From NCBI RefSeq assembly GCF_024679095.1, contig NW_026110855.1:1-64000 (forward strand): a stretch of DNA of 64,000 nucleotides, given 5' to 3'. Origin of the DNA: Eriocheir sinensis (Eukaryota; Arthropoda; Malacostraca; Decapoda; Varunidae). Position numbers and translations under genes: made by a program. This document shows, one piece after another, positions 48,741 through 63,045 of this stretch. Below the pieces are notes generated by a model, which searched no databases, was not told where the DNA came from, and was given only the letters and a program-made list of their open reading frames with translations. Numbering within the stretch: the first letter of the stretch is position 1; each line of letters opens with the position of its first letter.

Positions 48741-49560
48741 GAGCGACGACTGGGCGCGGCGAGCACTGCACACCCTGCGGGGCTCCATCGCGCTGCCTCG
48801 CCTCACACTGTAAAATGGCCGCCCCACAAGTGCCCCACCATGCCAGGGGCACTCACAAGCTTACCGCTCCTCCGTCATCTTCATGCTGATGTTTTTTTTA
48901 AACAAAACACCCACTAGGAGGAGTGCCAAAAGCCTGCAGCCACAAGAAAGCCGCCCACGCTAGTGTATACCCGTGAATGAGTCACAGCATAGCGGCCATC
49001 ACTGTCACGTCACCGGCTGCCGCTGCGCAGTCGCCCCGCCCTCGCCACCGCCACCACACCGCCCCGGCCCTCCGCTGCCCTGCCCGTCCTCTGCTGCTGC
49101 TCGGCGGGGTGCCACCATTGGCCTGAAGCTCACATTACCTCGTCTCGGTGTGATAGGCGCCAGTACCGGCACAGTAATGGGTGAAAGATAAAGCACAAAG
49201 TGACCTCTGGTGACCTGCCCGCCGCCGGGCGACACCCGTCCGTCTCCCTCGCTCCGCACCCTGCCTTGCCTCTCAGTCCCCGGCCCTGGCCTCCTCTGGA
49301 GCTCGTCAGTGCCCTGGGGACACAGTAACAGTAACTTACGGCTGCATAAAGGGAGGCAGGAAAGTGACGCTGAAGGCAGAACACAACGCCGGGGTCGCCC
49401 GCGAGCGGACCAATCACATCACAAGAGGTGGTGTTTCCTCAGAGCAGAGAGCGGGGAGGTAGGGGAGGGGAGGAGGGCCTGGCGACGCGGAACATGGCCG
49501 CCACGCGCTGGGACCCATATAGCCTAGTCCAGCCCCATTATCCTGCCCTAGCGACACCAC
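48741..49560. promoter_or_regulatory. CpG-rich region with YY1-like motifs
   Basis: Sharply GC- and CpG-rich block. AAAATGGCCGCCCC (near 48812) and GAACATGGCCGCCACG (near 49490) resemble the YY1 core AANATGGCNGC that often overlaps start codons. The second ATG opens MAATRWDPYSLVQPHYP, a frame of unknown meaning. A promoter is plausible but unproven. Confidence 0.35.
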
Positions 49561-49564
49561 GCCC

Positions 49565-49645
49565 CCTTCCTCGTGTCCAAATGAAAGGGTTAACCAGAAT
49601 CTTCACTCTTTGGTCCCTTCCAATAGTAAACTACATCGCAGCCTC
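49565..49645 (+). pseudogene. Tiny Jockey-like 3' fragment
   Basis: GGTTAACCAGAATCTTCACTC followed by TAGTAAACT resembles 31515-31560 of the Jockey-like element (GTTAACCAGCATCTTCACTC). Short and uncertain. Confidence 0.45.
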
Positions 49646-49722
49646 CCATGAACGGCGTATTCTTAATTAAACTTTTTGCTACGGCTGTCGGCTTCATACT
49701 CGCTTAAGAAAATATATTAGAG

Positions 49723-49725
<3 letters not shown>

Positions 49726-49795
<70 letters not shown>
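49726..49795. repeat. (CT)n microsatellite
   Basis: Perfect CT tract of about 70 bp. Confidence 0.97.
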
Positions 49796-49799
<4 letters not shown>

Positions 49800-49920
49800 C
49801 TAACCCATGTTGCCAACGAGGGCCGCGCCATTCCCTCCCATCCTTGTATTTCTGTTTCACTGTCAACAATTCCCGGATGACAACACTCGCGAGCGTCAGC
49901 AACTTGTCACTATGAGCCAT
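49796..49920 (-). CDS. Possible PIF-like transposase N-terminal fragment
   Basis: On the minus strand an ATG opens about 41 plausible residues: SDKLLTLASVVIRELL then KYKDGREWRGPRWQHGLVM, after which the frame runs into the (CT)n tract. The W-x-x-P-x-W-Q-H-G-L arrangement recalls the R-x-W-x-x-P-W-x-x-R-x-x-x-G-x-Y segment at the start of PIF/Harbinger transposases. Similarity is short and from memory. The true partner would be a HARBI1-like DDE domain, but the one at 56 kb begins differently and is complete at its N-terminus. Confidence 0.3.
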
Positions 49921-51480
49921 TCAGCGGACAGACGTATTGCCTTACATAATATGTTATACTTATTTAATCCCTAACGACCCGATGTGTCACACGGGGATTC
50001 CAGAACTGGGCTGAACATGTGTGTTGCTACGCTGCGGCCGTTCCTGCTCGCTGCCACTTGTACTTTAAATATGTAGTTGTTATGGAGATGAATAGGAGGT
50101 GGACACATATATTCCTAACGCTACGGGTGTTCTCGCTGTCACTCAGGGTATTAAATATGTGGGTGTTTATATAAGTATGAATGTTAATATTTTCTATATG
50201 TTATAGAAGTTAAAATGTAGGTAAAATGCAATTGTTTGTCTATATAGATATGAATGTTTGTAATCACTCTATGGCTTAAGAGGCAAAATGTAAAATGTAT
50301 AGTTGTTATTTTATTCTTTTTAACATATTTCCGTCTGTCCTCAAACACACACTCGCTCGGTCGCCCCTACACAAAATTTTCGCCGTCCTAGTGACCACAG
50401 ATTATTAAAAATGTAATTGTCTATATATGAAATTTATTTTCTTATCTTTTCATTTTTCACAGGGCAGCAATAATATGTACACATGCCAATATTCTCGCTG
50501 GCCTTCAAACACACTCACTCACTCACTCACTCACTCGCTCCCACACATAATATTTTCGACCATCACACACAAAATGTTTAAAGTGCAAAAGTATAGAAAA
50601 CACTCTTTGGTGCCGCCGTGAGCTTAGTAGAACGCGCGCGCTCCGCTCCTATATTTTAAAGCCAAACCCGCAGTCACAAAGTTGAAAATGCAAATATATA
50701 GTCACGCCGGCCTTCAGTGGCGAGAGTCCCCCCGTTTTGGGAGGATCCACCTGGAGCCTGACAGCCCCGTGCTGTTGATTGGTTTACTGTCAGCATGGCA
50801 GTTTTGGATGGATGGGTGCGCTTTCATTGATCATGTATTATGTCATCAAGTAGCTACTGTCAGAGTTGTGTTCCGAGACGTTCAGTCCTCATATAAGTTA
50901 GGCTTGGTATGTTGTCAGGCGGCACCCTACGTGGTATGTAACGTTGCAATGAAGCGCGACAAAAACTTCAAGGATGTATTTTACATCTGAAATAAAGAAA
51001 ACGCAATTATTGGAGCAAGTACGAAAGAGTGAACTGAATTTTGTTGCAGGAGATGGAAGGCTTGAAGGAAGGATGGAAAGGGTGAAGAGGATTATGATGT
51101 GATTGATGTGCGGTGTTCTGGTTTCAATTGCGGTGCGGGATGAAGGTGTGTGCAGTGCGTATCATTGGTGTAAAGCGACATGACTGGTGTTGAGGTCCTC
51201 GAATAGTGTTGATTTGATGTGCACGAGAGCTACGAAGATAATGACGATCGACGTCATGTCGTGCTTAATTGATCTACTCAGTGTTGAAGTACATGGATCA
51301 CTGGCGAGGCGGATCCGATTCTACTTCATGATATTCAACGAGCGGCTGATTGGTGAAGAGCTACACGGACCCGGGCTCGGCGACTAACCACACCCCGAAG
51401 AAAAAAAGTTAATATGTAGCCAAATAAATAAAGTCAGATAGCAGAGGTAGTTTGGAAGTAGCTTTAATTATGACAGTACG
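49921..51480. other. Unassigned sequence
   Basis: Mixed composition with a short CACT tetranucleotide run near 50507-50535. A 102-codon frame at 50682-50990 has no recognisable domain, and I do not support it as a gene. Confidence 0.4.
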
Positions 51481-51483
51481 GGT

Positions 51484-51745
51484 AGTGTGCACGAAAAGGG
51501 GGAAGGGAAGGATTGGAAGGAGGATGAGGAGGAAGAGAAAATGAGGGAGAAGAACCAGTAGAAAAGAACAAAAACAAGAAAACGAAGATAAAGAAGAAGA
51601 AAAAGAAATAGTAGAAAAAGGAGGAAAAAAAGAAGACAGAAAAGAGGAAGAAAAGGAAGAAGTAAAAGTAAGGAAGAAAAAGAAGAAGAACAAAAAAAGA
51701 ACAAGAGGAGGAGGAGGAGGAGGAGGAGGAGGTGGAGGGGGAATG
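51484..51745. repeat. Polypurine tract
   Basis: G/A-rich plus strand ending in (GGA)n. Frames on it are low complexity. Confidence 0.85.
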
Positions 51746-52039
51746 AAAGTTAGCAATGGCATCGTACCCAGGTGGTGATTGTCCTACTTCCCGTGGCTGC
51801 AGACTGGACCGTATTGCTTGGTGCCTGATCGCCTGGCCTTGGCCGCTCTTGTTAGCAAAAAAGAGAGTGCGTGGAGGGAGGCTGGCGTGGAGGTCCGGAA
51901 TAATAGGCCAGGCTCGAGACAGCGATAATTGTGGTTGTGTCGCTGCAGAAGTGGCAATCGCGGAGGTTCTTGATTGGTCCTACACACTGGGCTGGAGATC
52001 TGTTGACGGTATGGCTGGAGGTGGAAGTAAAGAGAAGAG

Positions 52040-52600
52040 GAAATGACCTACGAGTCTTGCTTGCAGTGAAGGAGAGGAAGAAATGAAGTATACGGAGAAG
52101 ACCTATAATCACTGTGGTTTTACTCTCGGTAGTAGTGAGCTTGGGGGGAGAAAGGAATGAAGTATAAAGAGAAAATAACCTACGATTCATGTGTTCTTAC
52201 TCGTCCTTGTAATGAAGTTGAGATGAAGAAATGAAGTTTAGAGGAGAGATAATGGCCTACGATTCCTCAGTTCTAACTCGTCCTCGTAATGAAGTTGAGA
52301 AGAAGGAATGAAGTTTAGAGGAGAGAAAATGACCAACGATTCCTCTGTTCTAACTCGTCCTTGTAATGAAGTTGAGAGGAAGGAATGAAATATAGAAGAG
52401 AGAAAATGACCTACGATTCCTCTGTTCTAACTCGTCCTTGTAATGAAGTTGAGAGGAAGGAATGAAGTTTAGAGGAGAGAAAATGGCGAACGATTCCTCT
52501 GTTCTAACTCGTGCTTGTAATGAAGTTGAGATGAAGGAATGAAGTTTAGAGGAGAGAAAATGACCAACGATTCCTGTGCTTTATATTTTGCTTTTATTGA
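52040..52600. repeat. 77-bp minisatellite, 6-7 units
   Basis: Units start AATGAAGTTGAGA, contain GTTTAGAGGAGAGA and ACGATTCCT, and end TCTAACTCGTCCTTGT. The period is 77 bp in the central copies; edge copies are diverged. Confidence 0.92.
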
Positions 52601-52873
52601 AGTTGAGAAGGATACGAAGGACAACAAGTATACCGCTGCAATTTTTACTGTGATGAATGTGGTTTGAGCATCAATTAAGAAATTTTTGGGAAGTTGAAGT
52701 AATGAACAATTGTTTTTTTTTATTTACTTCCATATGGAGACATGTTTTTTTCTTTCTTGTCTTGTATAATGAGTGTAATATTGGCGTATCACTGGCAACA
52801 TTTTCACTAGAAGCTTTATAACAATGATTCAAGTTTTATAACTCTTAATAAAACGTTATTATCCAATTCTTCG

Positions 52874-52931
<58 letters not shown>
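52874..52931. repeat. (GT)n microsatellite
   Basis: Perfect GT tract of about 58 bp. Confidence 0.97.
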
Positions 52932-52933
<2 letters not shown>

Positions 52934-53237
52934 CCTACTTACTTCTGTTACGTAGAAAGGTCTTTATAATCTTGAGTACATGTGGCCATATAATTGTTGC
53001 CTTTAAGGATCATAGTTGTATATTGAACGTTTTGAAAGAGAGAAAAAAACTCCCCCCCCCACCTCCCCCCCCACACACACACACATGCCCACGCAGGTAT
53101 AACCAGTTAGCGGAAGTGAGCGGACAGGTGAGGCGTGTTATTTTGCCCAGTTATTATATTCAACAATGGATGGGCAAACATAAATCTTCTCAAAAGTAGT
53201 TTTCTAATGGTATGGGCGGCTGTTTTTATGAAAGGAA

Positions 53238-56034
<2,797 letters not shown>

Positions 56035-56066
56035 TTACAAAATACAGCAAAGGTTAGGGTAATTAC

Positions 56067-56724
56067 CAAGAAGTAGTGAGTCTCCGTACTGGCCCTCCAC
56101 AAACTGCTGGCGCAGAACACTTTGACGCCATATGTAGGAGTCGTGAACACTCCCGGGAAAGCTTGCACAGAAGCTGATGATCCTCATCTTTGAGTCTGCC
56201 ACAACTTGTACATTAAGGCTGTACTTCCTCTTTCTGTTCAGATAAACAACTGCATTTGCAGGTGCTTTGATGGGTATATGAGTGCAGTCTATTGCCCCTA
56301 TGACAGAAGGGAATCCACTGAGGCCATAAAAATCTTGCTTGATAAGCATGAGCTCCTGCAGATTTTGGGGCATATTTATTTCTCGTTTTGCTTTGTTCAA
56401 CAAAGCCTCAGTAACATCATTCAATATTCTTGATATTGATGACTGACTGATACCAGCTACATCACCCACCACATTCTGAAATGTCCCACTGGCATAAAAA
56501 CGCAGGGCAACCAAGATCTGTGTGTGAATTGGAATTGCTCTTGTCCTACTTGTGGGCCTGTGGATATGTGGTCCAATCTCCTCACACAGCTGAAGGATTT
56601 CATGGCGGGGCAGCCGATAATAGTGTAGGAGGAGATCATCGCTGACCTCTAAAGGATTGAGACGGTCTCTGAAAACTCTTTCCCGTCGTAGCCTGTCATG
56701 TTCCAGTGCCCAGAGCAGCGCCAT
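56067..56724 (-). CDS. HARBI1/PIF-Harbinger transposase-like exon
   Basis: Minus-strand exon of a HARBI1-family DDE protein. I take the start at 56724 (MALLWALEHDRLRRERVF) because an R-x-R-R-x-R-V-F-R-D start with L-x-V-S-D-D and Y-R-L-P-R-H (to residue ~41) is the family pattern. An HTH-like stretch, VVGDVAGISQSSISRIL, is at about 85-101. GAIDCTHIPI carries the first catalytic Asp (146), and PGSVHDSYIW the second (195). The exon ends after GDSLLLG at 56067 with a donor GTAATT in phase 1, exactly where other family members read LLGDSGYP. The third catalytic residue lies in a later exon, which I could not find. No frameshift or stop interrupts the 219 codons. It could be an active transposon, a recent remnant or a domesticated nuclease. 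No flanking terminal repeats were identified. Confidence 0.85.
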
Positions 56725-58165
56725 TTCACCTTCAAAAAAATAATTTATATAGGGTAATAATCTCATATGCTAGAATTGGATTCTTTTTGTTCCAGTTACT
56801 TAAAAAAGTCCAGTGATCAGCTAATATAATTATATAGAACCAAAGTAAATAACTATTTATTATCAAACGTTCCATCCAGATCTAAAACAGTGTCTCCATT
56901 TCTTCGGATGAAATGTCACGGCAGCTTGTCAAGCAACAGGTCTCTTGCTCCCTAATTCCTACTGACATTCTGGTAAAATGTTTTACAAAATTGTTTCCAA
57001 CTTGGCAAAATCAACATAGTCCACAGGTGATAAACACCACAGTGCATTATATTTTGCTTGGGTTAGGAGTCCTGAAAACCCAAACTAACCTAATATTATC
57101 CGATAAAACTAACAGCTGAAAATATAATTATCACCAGCATTACTTACCCCTTGGCCCCTGCATTCCAAATTCTCCCTCCATTATTACTTTGTTAAATATC
57201 ATTTTACCAGCATACCAATAACATTTGTTAGAGGGACACAGAACACTCCCCCCCCTAAAAAAAAATTCAATAAATAATACATCACTCATGTGCTTTGACC
57301 ATTATTTTATTAATCTATTGGAAATATTGGATGTGTAAATGAAGTGAATGATTTCCACACATTTGTTAATATTTGTTTACACGCAAGGAAGAACTCAGTA
57401 TGTAGAGCTATGTCGACTAACATCTGAACAACCAAAGTCCAAGGGTGGCCGAGAATAGTGTGAGGCTTGAGGGGCTGATTATAATTATAGCTGGAAAAAC
57501 TGCCTTCATGATCATGGTATCTCCTCTGACACTAATTATGTCCGGCTAGACATCTAAATATTTCAAAACACAATTACAATAATCAATGAATATGACTGTG
57601 AGACATACTGCTAAACAACAACAGGTAATAATAATAGTCCCATGATTTGACTGATTACTCTTCATCAACAGAGTTCCAAGTGCACTCTTCCCACAAGTCT
57701 TATGAACTGCATTTCTTTTCATATGCTAACTATTTGCTTTGAGTCTTTAACGTTGCAGATCAAAATCATGGAAATTTAAGTAAAAAAAAACACCACTTTT
57801 GATTCGTGGAGAGCTGCCAGCTGACCCGCTAATGTGCCGTTCATTTCGATTTACTCAGCGGTATTTACACGGCTGTACTCACTCATGTTTGTCACTTCCA
57901 TTCACTACTAAGCATGTCAGTCGAATATTTGCGTATAAAACCATGGAACACGATAAGTAGAGAGTGAAAACTGAGGATAACTCATCGCCGATGCGGCTAC
58001 GTGTCACTCACTTCGTCTTTTCCACGTCTCTCTCCACTTATTTCCGTCACTATTATATGTTTTCATACTCCTGCAACTACCGAGATTATCGCAATTGCAT
58101 TGTCATGTTCAGGAACCGCCGATACAAGCAGTCACACGGGAAAATAAACCTGAGGCGGCAGTATT
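56725..58165. other. AT-rich flank of the HARBI1-like gene
   Basis: No coding frame or repeat recognised beyond A runs near 57260 and 57782. It may hold the promoter or an upstream exon of the minus-strand gene. Confidence 0.4.
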
Positions 58166-58167
58166 TA

Positions 58168-58337
58168 CCCACTTACCACGCCTCCGGTAACTCAGTTACG
58201 GGTGCTCGGAGCCGTGGTAACTTTTGGCCTTACCAGAGGTGCGGTAAGTGGTTGATGAATACCGATTTACCGGGTGGGCGGAGATACCGCGAAACTTACC
58301 AAACAGAGGTCTGGTAAATGGTTTGATGAATCCGGCC
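58168..58337. mobile_element. Fold-back element end
   Basis: CCCACTTACCACGCCTCCGG... (58168-58190) is an imperfect inverted repeat of TTACCAGAGGTGCGGTAAGT (58230-58251), with a third related phrase, TTACCAAACAGAGGTCTGGT, at 58295-58315. The block ends GATGAATCCGGCCCC; the complement, GGGGCCGGATTCATC, looks like a DNA-transposon terminus. The opposite end was not found. Confidence 0.5.
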
Positions 58338-58339
58338 CC

Positions 58340-58960
58340 TGGACGAGACGCTCAGAAGAGGAAGAAGCCTAGCAACGGGTCATTGCTGAGTCCGGCGTGC
58401 TGAAGCCTTCGTGTTGGAGACTTCAGATTGTAAGGCCTGTTTTGGGGTTTTCTACTGTACTTAAAGTAAACTGGTGTCTAACCATTTATCTTGTTGTTTG
58501 TTATCCCTTCCGATTACAGCACCCAACATTGGATCCTTGACATGTGGTGACCTCGCCAGGATTGGGTCAACTGCTAATCAGGAAGGGTTGGCTTGTTTAG
58601 TCGCCTTTGCGCGCCACTTGCTGTCTGCGCCCCGGAAGTGAGTGTTTAATCCTTCACCGTTCTTTTGGGCTGTTGTACACCCACGGTGGGATTTGTTGGT
58701 GCTGCCATAGCCCTTTTTCAGCCCTTGTGCTGCCCTTATCACCCAATCACTCGTTTGAGTATTGGGTTGGCTTCTACGCCCCTTAGTACCCTTTTTGCAG
58801 GGCTTTTTCCTACTTTTTCTTGTTTCCTTTTGTGTCTTGACAATTCACGTTTGTTTTGGTTCTGTGTTACATTTTCTTGGTCTGTTTTTTTGTTGTTGGG
58901 TCTTATTGGTGTCAGTATCTGTTGGGTTTATACTTTTTTGCTTTGTTGTCCATATTAATC
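58340..58960 (+). other. 5' leader of the LTR retrotransposon
   Basis: A TG at 58340 and GATTACA ending at 58518 could bound a short 5' LTR, with CACCCAACATTGG and TGGTGACCTCGCC just downstream resembling primer-binding sites. Without the 3' LTR this is a guess. The remainder, to the ATG at 58961, is T-rich leader. Confidence 0.35.
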
Positions 58961-59030
58961 ATGTCCAGCTTTGAGGTGTTTAAAGCTCAGGCTGTAGCCT
59001 TGGGGCTGGAGGGTGAGGATCTCGGTCGGA
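58961..59030 (+). CDS. gag N-terminus of LTR retrotransposon
   Basis: The ATG opens SSFEVFKAQAVALGLEGED, a short helical N-terminus like that of arthropod Gypsy-type gag proteins, which then continues into a charged coiled coil. The frame changes just at the start of the 27-bp array (near 59027), so the array is not in the same frame as this start. The same frame register is used again after 63110. Confidence 0.6.
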
Positions 59031-62000
59031 GAAGAGAAGCGTCTCCTTGCCGAGAGAGAGGAAAAGCGTCTCCTTGCCGAGAGAGAGGAAAAGCGTCTCC
59101 TTGCCGAGAGAGAGGAAAAGCGTCTCCTTGCCGAGAGAGAGGAAAAGCGTCTCCTTGCCGAGAGAGAGGAAAAGCGTCTCCTTGCCGAGAGAGAGGAAAA
59201 GCGTCTCCTTGCCGAGAGAGAGGAAAAGCGTCTCCTTGCCGAGAGAGAGGAAAAGCGTCTCCTTGCCGAGAGAGAGGAAAAGCGTCTCCTCGCCGAGAGA
59301 GAGGAAAAGCGTCTCCTTGCCGAGAGAGAGGAAAAGCGTCTCCTTGCCGAGAGAGAGGAAAAGCGTCTCCTTGCCGAGAGAGAGGAAAAGCGTCTCCTTG
59401 CCGAGAGAGAGGAAAAGCGTCTCCTTGCCGAGAGAGAGGAAACGCGTCTCCTTGCCGAGAGAGAGGAAAAGCGTCTCCTTGCCGAGAGAGAGGAAAAGCG
59501 TCTCCTCGCCGAGAGAGAGGAAAAGCGTCTCCTTGCCGAGAGAGAGGAAAAGCGTCTCCTCACCGAGAGAGAGGAAAAGCGTCTCCTTGCCGAGAGAGAG
59601 GAAAAGCGTCTCCTCGCCGAGAGAGAGGAAAAGCGTCCCCTCGCCGAGAGAGGAAAAGCGTCTCCTTGCCGAGAAAGGAAAAGCGACTCGCCGCCCAGAG
59701 AGAGGAAAAGCGTCTCCTTGCCGAGAGAGAGGAAAAGCGTCTCCTTGCCGAGAGAGAGGAAAAGCGTCTCCTTGCCGAGAGAGAGGAAAAGCGTCTCCTC
59801 GCCGAGAGAGGAAAAGCGTCTCCTCGCCGAGAGAGAGGACAAGCGTCTCCTCACCGAGAGAGAGGAAAAGCGTCTCCTTGCCGAGAGAGAGGAAAAGCGT
59901 CTCCTTGCCGAGAGAGAGGAATAGCGTCTCCTTGCCGAGAGAGAGGAAAAGCGTCTCCTCACCGAGAGAGAGGAAAAGCGTCTCCTGGCCGAGAGAGAGG
60001 AAAAGCGTCTCCTTGCCGAGAGAGAGGATAAGCGTCTCCTTGCCGAGAGAGAGGAAAAGCGTCTCCTTGCCGAGAGAGAGGAAAAGCGTCTCCTTGCCGA
60101 GAGAGAGGAAAAGCGTCTCCTCGCCGAGAGAGAGGAAAAGCGTCTCCTTGCCGAGAGAGAGGAAAAGCGTCTCCTTGCCGAGAGAGAGGAAAAGCGTCTC
60201 CTCGCCGAGAGAGAGGAAAAGCGTCTCCTTGCCGAGAGAGAGGAACGGCGTCTCCTTGCCGAGAGAGAGGAAAAGCGTCTCCTTGCCGAGAGAGAGGAAA
60301 AGCGTCTCCTTGCCGAGAGAGAGGAAAAGCGTCTCCTTGCCGAGAGAGAGGAAAAGCGTCTCCTCACCGAGAGAGAGGAAAAGCGTCTCCTTGCCGAGAG
60401 AGAGGAAAAGCGTCTCCTTGCCGAGAGAGGAAAAGCGTCTCCTCACCGAGAGAGAGGAAAAGCGTCTCCTTGCCGAGAGAGAGGAAAAGCGTCTCCTTGC
60501 CGAGAGAGAGGAAAAGCGTCTCCTTGCCGAGAGAGAGGAAAAGCGTCTCCTTGCCGAGAGAGAGGAAAAGCGTCTCCTCGCAGAGAGAGAGGAAAAGCGT
60601 CTCCTTGCCGAGAGAGAGGAAAAGCGTCTCCTCACCGAGAGAGAGGAAAAGCGTCTCCTCGCCGAGAGAGAGGAAAAGCGTCTCCTCGCCGAGAGAGAGG
60701 AAAAGCGTCTCCTCGCCGAGAGAGAGGAAAAGCGTCTCCTTGCCGAGAGAGAGGAAAAGCGTCTCCTCGCCGAGAGAGAGGAAAAGCGTCTCCTTGCCGA
60801 GAGAGAGGAAAAGCGTATCCTTGCCGAGAGAGAGGAAAAGCGTCTCCTCACCGAGAGAGAGGAAAAGCGTCTCCTTGCCGAGAGAGGAAAAGCGTCTCCT
60901 CGCCGAGAGAGGAAAAGCGTCTCCTCGCCGAGAGAGAGGAAAAGCGTCTCCTCACCGAGAGAGAGGAAAAGCGTCTCCTTGCCGAGAGAGAGGAAAAGCG
61001 TCTCCTTGCCGAGAGAGAGGAAAAGCGTCTCCTTGCCGAGAGAGAGGAAAAGCGTCTCCTCACCGAGAGAGAGGAAAAGCGTCTCCTCGCCGAGAGAGAG
61101 GAAAAGCGTCTCCTTGCCGAGAGAGGAAAAGCGTCTCCTTGCCGAGAGAGAGGAAAAGCGTCTCCTTGCCGAGAGAGAGGAAAAGCGTCTCCTTGCCGAG
61201 AGAGAGGAAAAGCGTCTCCTCGCCGAGAGAGAGGAAAAGCGTCTCCTTGCCGAGAGAGAGGAAAAGCGTCTCCTAGCCGAGAGAGAGGAAAAGCGTCTCC
61301 TCGCCGAGAGAGAGGAAAAGCGTCTCCTTGCCGAGAGAGAGGAAAAGCGTCTCCTTGCCGAGAGAGGAAAAGCGTCTCCTTGCCGAGAGAGAGGAAAGGC
61401 GTCTCCTTGCCGAGAGAGAGGAAAGCGTCTCCTTGCCGAGAGAGAGGAAAAGCGTCTCCTTGCCGAGAGAGAGAGGAAAGCGTCTCCTTGCCGAGAGAGG
61501 AAAAGCGTCTCCTTTCCGAGAGAGGAAAAGCGTCTCCTTGCCGAGAGAGAGTTAAAGCGTCTCCTTGCCGAGAGAGAGGAAAAGCGTCTCCTTGCCGAGA
61601 GAGATGAAAAGCGTCTCCTTGCCGAGAGAGAGGAAAAGCGTCTCCTTGCCGAGAGAGGAAAAGCGTCTCCTTGCCGAGAGAGAGGAAAAGCGTCTCCTTG
61701 CCGAGAGAGGAAAAGCGTCTCCTTGCCGAGAGAGAGGAAAAGCGTCTCCTTGCCGAGAGAGAGGAAGTGCGTCTGCTGGCCGAGAGAGAGGAAACCGTCT
61801 CCTTGCCGAGAGAGAGGAAAAGCGTCTCCTTGCCGAGAGAGGAAAAGCGTCTCCTTGCCGAGAGAGAGGAAAAGCGTCTCCTTGCGGAGAGAGAGGAAAG
61901 CGTCTCCTTGAGAGAGAGGAAAAGCGTCTCCTTGCCGAGAGAGAGGAAAGCGTCTCCTTGCCGAGAGAGGAAAAGCGTCTCCTTGCCGAGAGAGAGGAAA

Positions 62001-63045
62001 GCGTCTCCTTGCCGAGAGAGAGGAAAAGCGTCTCCTTGCCGAGAGAGAGGAAGCGTCTCCTTGCCGAGAGAGAGGAAAAGCGTCTCCTTGCCGAGAGAGA
62101 GGAAAAGCGTCTCCTTGCCGAGAGAGAGGAAAAGCGTCTCCTTGCCGAGAGAGGAAAAGCGTCTCCTTGCCGAGAGAGAGGAAAAGCGTCTCCTTGCCGA
62201 GAGAGAGGAAAAGCGTCTCCTTGCCGAGAGAGAGGAAAAGCGTCTCCTTGCCGAGAGAGAGGAAAAGCGTCTCCTTGCCGAGAGAGAGGAAAAGCGTCTC
62301 GTTGACGAGAGAGAGGAAAAGCGTCTCCTTGCCGAGAGAGAGGAAAAGCGTCTCCTTGCCGAGAGAGAGGAAAAGCGTCTCCTTGCCGAGAGAGAGGAAA
62401 AGCGTCTCCTTGCCGAGAGAGAGGAAAAGCGTCTCCTTGCCGAGAGAGAGGAAAAGCGTCTCCTTGCCGAGAGAGAGGAAAAGCGTCTCCTTGCCGAGAG
62501 AGAGTAAAAGCGTCTCCTTGCCGAGAGAGAGTAAAAGCGTCTCCTTGCCGACAGAGAGGAAAAGCGTCTCCTTGCCGAGAGAGGAAAAGCGTCTCCTTGC
62601 CGAGAGAGAGGAAAAGCGTCTCCTTGCCGAGAGAGGAAAAGCGTCTCCTTGCCGAGAGAGAGGAAAAGCGTCTCCTTGCCGAGAGAGGAAAAGCGTCTCC
62701 TTGCCGAGAGAGGAAAAGCGTCTCCTTGCCGAGAGAGGAAAAGCGTCTCCTTGCCGAGAGAGGAAAAACGTCTCCTTGCCGAGAGAGGAAAAGCGTCTCC
62801 TCGCCGAGAGAGAGGAAAAGCGTCTCCTTGCCGAGAGAGAGGAAAAGCGTCTCCTTGCCGACAGAGAGGAAAAGCGTCTCCTTGCCGAGAGAGGAAAAGC
62901 GTCTCCTTGCCGAGAGAGAGGAAAAGCGTCTCCTTGCCGAGAGAGGAAAAGCGTCTCCTTGCCGAGAGAGGAAAAGCGTCTCCTTGCCGAGAGAGGAAAA
63001 GCGTCTCCTTGCCGAGAGAGGAAAAGCGTCTCCTGGCCGAGAGGG
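59028..63045 (+). repeat. 27-bp tandem array inside gag (EREEKRLLA)
   Basis: About 150 copies of GAGAGAGAGGAAAAGCGTCT plus CCTTGCC (27 bp). In frame they encode the 9-residue charged unit EREEKRLLA, which fits the helical E/R-rich region that such gag proteins carry between the N-terminus and the core. Variants are 25-bp units lacking one GA (each shifting the frame), CTCGCC/CTCACC changes, and rarer single-base changes. 25-bp units are frequent in the last 1.7 kb (from about 61350). Because of the shifts, no single frame spans the whole array. The complementary strand is open too, as an artefact. Confidence 0.95.

Noticed and set aside
50682..50990. 102-codon open frame
   Set aside because: No recognisable motif, unremarkable start context, and length compatible with chance.
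58340..58518. Definite 5' LTR
   Set aside because: TG...CA ends and primer-like sequences are present, but the second LTR is outside the window, so boundaries cannot be shown.
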